DNA from: JAIUNP01 sp020161975
GTDB taxonomy: Bacteria > Pseudomonadota > Alphaproteobacteria > Rhizobiales > Beijerinckiaceae
Assembly: GCA_036745275.1 (NCBI GenBank)
Contig: DAIOGK010000011.1
Location: forward strand, 1-64,000
Length of the DNA stretch: 64,000 nt
Direction: 5' to 3'
The notes under the pieces were generated by a model. That model was not told where the DNA came from and did not search any database. It saw nothing but the letters and a program-made list of their open reading frames with translations. Both the position numbers and the translations under genes were made by a program. Shown here piece by piece: positions 59,297-64,000 of this stretch (the stretch's first letter is position 1; each line of letters starts with the position of its first letter).

Positions 59297-59424
59297 ACCT
59301 GCTTCAGGTTACCGGCCCGATCAGTCCCGATTGCAGCCCTCTCCACTTCCATGCGTGAGGATCATGGCAAAAAAGCGCCGAATTGGCGATAGGGCTTGAT
59401 GAGGTTGTTGCCAAAAGGTTGAGG

Positions 59425-61308
59425 TCAGAGCCCCAGCAGGGCGCGCACCCGACGATTGTGCCCGTAAAGATCGGAGTAGTTGCGCAACTCCCCCGTCGCA
59501 TCCACGACCGTGGTGAAATAGGCAAGATGCACCGGCAACGGCCGGTCGAGGTTGATCGTCCGCTCCGGCCCGCCCACCATCGAGCGCAGGCGCCCTTCCG
59601 AAAGGCTGCCGCCGAGCACCGCTTCTGCGAGACGGAACGGATTTTCCACGCGCACACAGCCGTGGCTGTAGGCCCGCATGTCGCGTCCGAACAGCCCCCG
59701 GCTCGGTGTATCATGCAGATAGACCGCATGCTGGTTCGGGAACATGAACTTGATATGCCCCAGCGCGTTGCGCTCGCCCGGCGGCTGGCGGATCGCCACC
59801 GAACGGCCCACCGTCGACCAGTCCACGGTGGCCGGATCAACCACCCGGCCCCGGCTGATCACTTCAAGCCCGCGCGCCTGGAGCGCGTAAGGGTTTTTCT
59901 GAAGCAGCGGCAGATATTCCTTCAGCGCGATTGACGGCGGCACGTTCCAGTAGGGATTGACCACAAGGAACTGCATCTTGTCGGAGAAGACCGGCGTCTG
60001 CGTCTGCGGCTTACCCACCACGACGCGCGCCGTCAGGTCAGGCGCACCACTGCGCTTCAACGTCAACGCAAAGGCCGGGATGTTGACGAAGACGTGCTCG
60101 GCCCCGAGATCGGTTGGCAGCCAGCGCCAGCGTTCCATGTTGGCAATGACATCGGCAACCGGATTGGGCGGCTCGCGCCGTTTGCGCCGGCGACCGGTGT
60201 CTTCCTCCGGTGCAACCATCCCTGTAACATCTTGCGCGGCGCGCATCTGCGCAAGCTTGGCCTTGAGCGCGCGATAGCCGGCGTGGCGCGGCTGATAGGC
60301 TTCCAGCGCCGCCGCGACATCCGTGGCGGCCTTCAGTCCGGCGAGCACGTCTTCGGTGTCTGGCAACGTGGGCGTCGCGGTTATCAGGCGCGAGACCTGT
60401 TGCGGATTGATACGTCCGCCGCGGGCATCGCGGGCATAAAGCGCGACCAGAACCGAGGTCGCGATCTCGCGGATTTCAGGGCTCCCCGTTTCAACCAGCC
60501 CGCGCAGCTTGGCGAAGCGATCCAGATCGAGCCCATGCTCGGCGGCCCGGTCGACAAGGGCGACGACGCTGCGCCCGCGCGCCGTGAGGTTTCCGCCCGA
60601 GGTCCAGAGCGCCGTGGCATCCGGCGCATCGTAAAAGGCACGCACCCCCTGCATCACACTGTTTGGCAGGGACTGCGCCCGCCAGACGGTCTCGAACGCG
60701 GCGGCAAGGCCGGCCCGGTCAGGCAGAACGGTGGGCGGGACCAATGCTGCGGGCGGCACGGCAGGAATGGCCGGCGTCACGACAGGGACAGGGGGGGGCG
60801 CAATGGCAATCGCCGGCGGCGCCGGAACCCGCTCGACCCGCACAGCAGGCGCTTCCGGATCTGGTGTGCCGGAGAGGCGCGGCGGCATCGCCGGCGTATC
60901 GGGAATGGCAACGATCAGCGGGCGGGCCGGAGGCTCTGCGGGAAGCGCGGGCATCGGCAGATCCCGCTCAGCCTCGCGCGGCGTCACATTGGCCACAGCC
61001 GGCAGCCCGGGTGTCGTGGTCGCGGCGGGCGCTTCCGGGTCTGGCGTACCGGAGAGACGCGGCGGCATTGTCGGCGCATCGGGAATGCCGATGGCGATGG
61101 TCGGCGGCGCCGCAGGCAGGTTCGGCAGCTCGATCTCGGCAGGGCGCGGTGGCTCCACCGGCACCGGCGGGGGCAGATGAACCTCAACCTCGGGCACCGC
61201 ATCAAGCGAAAGAGACTGCGGACGCTCCGTCTGTGCCAGCGCGACCGAAGCGGTCGATGCGGCCAGAACAATCGCCAATCGCCATGCGGCTGTCTTCCCG
61301 ACGGTCAT
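59425..61308 (-). CDS. YcbB-type L,D-transpeptidase
   Basis: L,D-transpeptidases form 3-3 crosslinks in peptidoglycan. The 627-residue protein has a signal peptide (MTVGKTAAWRLAIVLAAST), a long proline-rich linker with an internal repeat, a peptidoglycan-binding helical region, and the C-terminal YkuD domain with the catalytic Cys in SHGCVRVENP (about residue 550). An MFPNQHAVYLHDTP stretch lies just before. ATG 61308 is preferred over 61398. It precedes the DUF882 gene on the same strand. Confidence 0.9.
   Translation of the reverse strand: MTVGKTAAWRLAIVLAASTASVALAQTERPQSLSLDAVPEVEVHLPPPVPVEPPRPAEIELPNLPAAPPTIAIGIPDAPTMPPRLSGTPDPEAPAATTTPGLPAVANVTPREAERDLPMPALPAEPPARPLIVAIPDTPAMPPRLSGTPDPEAPAVRVERVPAPPAIAIAPPPVPVVTPAIPAVPPAALVPPTVLPDRAGLAAAFETVWRAQSLPNSVMQGVRAFYDAPDATALWTSGGNLTARGRSVVALVDRAAEHGLDLDRFAKLRGLVETGSPEIREIATSVLVALYARDARGGRINPQQVSRLITATPTLPDTEDVLAGLKAATDVAAALEAYQPRHAGYRALKAKLAQMRAAQDVTGMVAPEEDTGRRRKRREPPNPVADVIANMERWRWLPTDLGAEHVFVNIPAFALTLKRSGAPDLTARVVVGKPQTQTPVFSDKMQFLVVNPYWNVPPSIALKEYLPLLQKNPYALQARGLEVISRGRVVDPATVDWSTVGRSVAIRQPPGERNALGHIKFMFPNQHAVYLHDTPSRGLFGRDMRAYSHGCVRVENPFRLAEAVLGGSLSEGRLRSMVGGPERTINLDRPLPVHLAYFTTVVDATGELRNYSDLYGHNRRVRALLGL
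60848..61088. repeat. Direct repeat in the L,D-transpeptidase linker
   Basis: Bases 60848-60908 and 61028-61088 are near-identical with an exact 180-bp offset. They encode two copies of a proline-rich segment that reads IPD, then MPPRLSGTPDPEAPA. The 60-codon spacing suggests past tandem duplication. Confidence 0.75.
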
Positions 61309-61458
61309 CGGCCCCGATCTCCATCCCGATCCGAAAAGTGATTTGCCCCGCGAGCATATCGGCCAATCGCATGGCGCGATACGTTCGCAAGGCAACACTC
61401 CGCAAAATTTGATCCGGCAACACCGGGACCGGCAAAGAAAAGCCGGCGGGCGTGATCC

Positions 61459-62958
61459 TCAGGCCGCCTCGTTGCTCGATCCCGATTCCCGCTCCGCGCT
61501 ATCGGCAAGATCGTCGAGGCCGAGATCACGCAGCTTGCGATACAGCGTCGAGCGTCCGATCCCGAGCTTGCGGGCGATTTTCGACATCTGGCCGCGATAA
61601 TGGTCGATAGCAAACTTGATCGCTTCGTTCTCGACATCATCGAGCTTGCGCACATCACCGGTCTTGTCGAGCAGCGTCACGGCACCGGGATCGCGCACCT
61701 CGACACGGATCACCTCGCGCTCGGCAACCTCGGATCGCGGCGCCGGGGTCACGATGGGCGGAATGCGAGCTTCATAGCCTTCCACCTCGCGGGCGATCTG
61801 CGGGAATTCGTCGACAGTCAGCTCGTCGGCATCGCACAGGATGACAGCGCGGAACATCACATTCTCCAACTGCCGTACATTGCCCGGCCAATCATATTTC
61901 TTGAGGAGGTCGAGCGCTGCGGCGGAAATGGAGCGCACGGGGCGACCTTCCTCGGCAGCAATGCGGGTGATGAAGCGGCGCGCGAGTTCCGGAATTTCCT
62001 CACGGCGATTGCGCAGCGGTGGAATGGTGATCGGGAAGACATTGAGACGATAGAACAGATCCTCGCGAAACTTGCCCTGCCGCACCAGATCGAGAAGATT
62101 CTTGTTGCAGGCGGAAATCAGACGGATGTCGACCTTGACGGTCCGTTTCCCGCCCACCGGATCAACTTCACCCTCCTGAATGGCACGAAGGAGCTTGACC
62201 TGGGCCTCAAGCGGCAATTCGGAAACCTCATCGAGGAACAACGTACCGCCGGAGGCTTCAACGAACTTGCCCGCGTGCCGTTCTGTGGCGCCGGTAAAGG
62301 CGCCCTTCTCATGCCCGAACAGGATCGATTCGACGAGATTGGCCGGAATGGCGCCGCAGTTGACCGTAACCAGCGGCTTGCCGCGACGATCGGACGCGCC
62401 CTGCATCGCACGGGCAAACACTTCCTTGCCGACCCCCGATTCGCCTTCGAGCAGAACCGGAATGCCGGATTTGGCCGCGCGCTCGCCAAGGCGGACGGCC
62501 CGCACCATGTCGGATGACCGGGCGGCAAGATCCTTGAACTGAAGCGCGCCTGTGACCCGTTTGGACAGGCGACGCACCTCGCCTTGCAGCGTATCAACCC
62601 GCATGGCGTTCTTGATCGAGACCTGAAGGCGCTCTGCCCCTACGGGTTTGACCACGAAATCGACCGCGCCGGCGCGCATCGCGGAAATGACGGTTTCGAT
62701 GGACCCATGCGCGGTTTGCACCACCACGGGGGGCGCATCGTCCATCTCTTTCATGCGGGTGAGAACACCCATGCCGTCGAGATCCGGCATGACAAGATCA
62801 AGCACGACGGCGGCAAAATCCTGCCCGGAGGCGAGCTTGTCCAGCGCTGCGGTGCCGCTTTCCACGGCCACCGGCTCATAGCCGAACCGGCGGACCATCT
62901 CGGTCAGCAGGCGACGCTGAATCGGATCGTCATCGACGATCAGTACACAAGCCGTCAT
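61459..62958 (-). CDS. NtrC-type sigma-54-dependent response regulator
   Basis: The 499-residue protein has a receiver domain (about 1-120) with the phosphorylatable Asp54 in VVLDLVMPD, a sigma-54 AAA+ domain (about 145-380) with Walker A GESGVGKE (172-179), GAFTGA (219-224) and Walker B LFLDE (240-244), and a C-terminal Fis-type helix-turn-helix (MSKIARKLGIGRSTLYRKL). The GAFTGA loop is complete, so it can contact sigma-54. ATG 62958 is used rather than the TTG at 62961. No partner kinase is adjacent. It is just upstream of the L,D-transpeptidase on the same strand, with a 150-bp gap. Confidence 0.93.
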   Translation of the reverse strand: MTACVLIVDDDPIQRRLLTEMVRRFGYEPVAVESGTAALDKLASGQDFAAVVLDLVMPDLDGMGVLTRMKEMDDAPPVVVQTAHGSIETVISAMRAGAVDFVVKPVGAERLQVSIKNAMRVDTLQGEVRRLSKRVTGALQFKDLAARSSDMVRAVRLGERAAKSGIPVLLEGESGVGKEVFARAMQGASDRRGKPLVTVNCGAIPANLVESILFGHEKGAFTGATERHAGKFVEASGGTLFLDEVSELPLEAQVKLLRAIQEGEVDPVGGKRTVKVDIRLISACNKNLLDLVRQGKFREDLFYRLNVFPITIPPLRNRREEIPELARRFITRIAAEEGRPVRSISAAALDLLKKYDWPGNVRQLENVMFRAVILCDADELTVDEFPQIAREVEGYEARIPPIVTPAPRSEVAEREVIRVEVRDPGAVTLLDKTGDVRKLDDVENEAIKFAIDHYRGQMSKIARKLGIGRSTLYRKLRDLGLDDLADSAERESGSSNEAA

Positions 62959-63071
62959 CAATTTCTGTCCCCAGTGCGAAGGGAGGCCAGCCGGGTGCTG
63001 TCTCCTTTTGATGCACTGTGCGCTTCTTCCGTAAACGGGCCGTAAATCATGATCGCAGTGCGGTAATTATG

Positions 63072-63100
63072 TTGCCGATCGCCGGACAAATCCCGATATA
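63072..63100 (+). promoter_or_regulatory. Candidate sigma-70 promoter of pepF
   Basis: TTGCCG (63072-63077), a 17-base spacer and GATATA (63095-63100) form a reasonable housekeeping promoter, 33 bases before the pepF start. Only the sequence supports it. Confidence 0.4.
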
Positions 63101-63133
63101 GGGTGGAAACGGCCTCAAACTGGAGCGAAAGCA

Positions 63134-64000
63134 ATGCGTGGAGACAAGGGGATCACCTTCCAGCCGGGAGCCGCCGGGGCGGCAGAACATTCCGAATCAC
63201 TGCCCGAATGGAACTTGACCCATCTCTATCCTGCGATGGATTCGGAAGGGTACCTGAAGGATCTGGCCGCGCTGGAACCGGCCTGCCGCCGTTTTGCTGA
63301 GGCCTATCGCGGCAAGATCGCCGAGATCGCGCAGCGTCGCGACGGCGCCGAGCGCCTGACCGAGGCTATCCGCGAATACGAGAGCATTGAGGACCGGCTC
63401 GGACGCGTCATCTCTTACGCCGGCCTCGTTTATGCCAGCGATACGACCGACCCTGCGCGAGGCAAGTTCTATGGTGACGCGCAGGAAAAGATCACGGCAG
63501 CAAGCTCCGAACTCATCTTCTTCCAGCTCGAACTCAACCGGCTCGACGACGATCTCTTTGCAACGCTGGTGCTGACCCGCCCGCTCAACCAGTTCGCGCC
63601 CTGGCTGGAGGACATCCGCAAGGAGAAGCCCTATCAGCTCGATGACCGGATCGAGCAACTCTTCCACGAAAAATCCGTCTCCGGCCGCGCGGCTTGGAAT
63701 CGGCTGTTCGACGAGACGATCGCCGCGCTGCGCTTCACCATCGACGGCAAGGAACTGACGCTCGAACCGACCCTAAACTTCATGCAGGATCGCGACGAGG
63801 CCAAGCGCAGGGCCGCAGCCGAGGCCCTGACCAAGACTTTCCGTGACAACATCCGCACCTTCGCGCTGATCACCAACACGTTGGCAAAAGACAAGGAAAT
63901 TTCCGATCGCTGGCGCGGTTTCGAGGATGTCGCCGATTCCCGCCACCTCGCCAATCGCGTTGAGCGCGAGGTGGTCGATGCATTGGTGGAGGCCGTGCGC
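63134..64000 (+). CDS. M3-family oligoendopeptidase F, N-terminal part
   Basis: PepF-type enzymes are cytoplasmic zinc peptidases that cleave short peptides. The visible 289 residues contain the family's N-terminal helical region (LPEWNLTHLYPAMDSEGY and LEDIRKEKPYQLDDRIEQL), typical of the pepF/M3 group. The gene runs off the right edge, so the HEXXH zinc site is outside the window. ATG 63134 is used, with GGAGCGAAAGC upstream. Confidence 0.9.
   Translation, partial: MRGDKGITFQPGAAGAAEHSESLPEWNLTHLYPAMDSEGYLKDLAALEPACRRFAEAYRGKIAEIAQRRDGAERLTEAIREYESIEDRLGRVISYAGLVYASDTTDPARGKFYGDAQEKITAASSELIFFQLELNRLDDDLFATLVLTRPLNQFAPWLEDIRKEKPYQLDDRIEQLFHEKSVSGRAAWNRLFDETIAALRFTIDGKELTLEPTLNFMQDRDEAKRRAAAEALTKTFRDNIRTFALITNTLAKDKEISDRWRGFEDVADSRHLANRVEREVVDALVEAVR

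Noticed and set aside
60094..61341. 415-residue plus-strand frame opposite the L,D-transpeptidase
   Set aside because: Arg/Gly-rich antisense of the proline-rich linker; no domain.

Overview
The window is a contiguous piece of a high-GC alphaproteobacterial chromosome, most likely Hyphomicrobiales (Rhizobiales). The evidence is gene content and order: ruvC-ruvA-ruvB-ybgC-tolQ-tolR-tolA-tolB-pal-cpoB-tilS-ftsH, fcl-6S RNA-zapA-DUF4164, a TrcR/DUF1013 regulator, GapR/DUF2312 beside DUF1244, a 41-residue zinc-free L36, a GTG-started S21 and a DUF882 murein peptidase. The genus cannot be fixed. I found no IS element, prophage, CRISPR array, tRNA or rRNA. The DNA is almost fully coding and no gene-free stretch exceeds about 270 bp.

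Layout. 1-12230 (minus): yebC, ruvCAB with two extra small membrane-protein genes inserted, the complete Tol-Pal envelope machine, tilS and a truncated ftsH. 12371-25912: mixed housekeeping genes (HdeD-type membrane protein, YjbR, YmdB-type phosphodiesterase, 5-formyl-THF cyclo-ligase, 6S RNA, ZapA, propionyl-CoA synthetase, TrcR, an MsbA-like ABC exporter, a MotA/MotB-like pair, inositol monophosphatase, a ThiE-like protein). 26474-35305 (minus): yfdX, then central carbon genes fba, pgk, gap and tkt with a Rieske-flavodoxin fusion and a Fsr-type MFS exporter inside the group. No RuBisCO or phosphoribulokinase is present, so this is a glycolysis/gluconeogenesis/pentose phosphate cluster. 35538-39217: two divergent DUF465 genes, purEK, rpsU and a TPR lipoprotein.

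39280-49255 is the accessory part: an intradiol dioxygenase, then a catabolic regulon with a PdxA-family dehydrogenase, a DapA-family aldolase, a TctABC tripartite transporter, a SAF-domain NAD(P) oxidoreductase, a GntR/FCD regulator and a polyol/uronate dehydrogenase. A 17-bp sequence occurs, 16 of 17 bases identical, once upstream of the pdxA-type operon and once between tctC and the oxidoreductase. It is the probable operator joining these units into one sugar-acid regulon whose substrate I cannot name.

49258-64000: DUF900 lipoprotein hydrolase, Lrp regulator divergent from an Asp/Glu racemase, rpmJ, TPR protein, pyk, DUF1036, a glycerate-kinase homologue with altered active-site motifs, an EamA transporter, DUF1244, gapR, two cell-wall enzymes (DUF882 peptidase and YcbB-type L,D-transpeptidase), an NtrC-type regulator and the start of an M3 oligoendopeptidase. 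A perfect CtrA-type box lies in front of the DUF882 gene.

Most interesting: the two-operator regulon, a 31-residue membrane ORF coupled to ruvB, the Rieske-flavodoxin fusion, the altered glycerate kinase, and several hairpins placed over start codons or gene ends.
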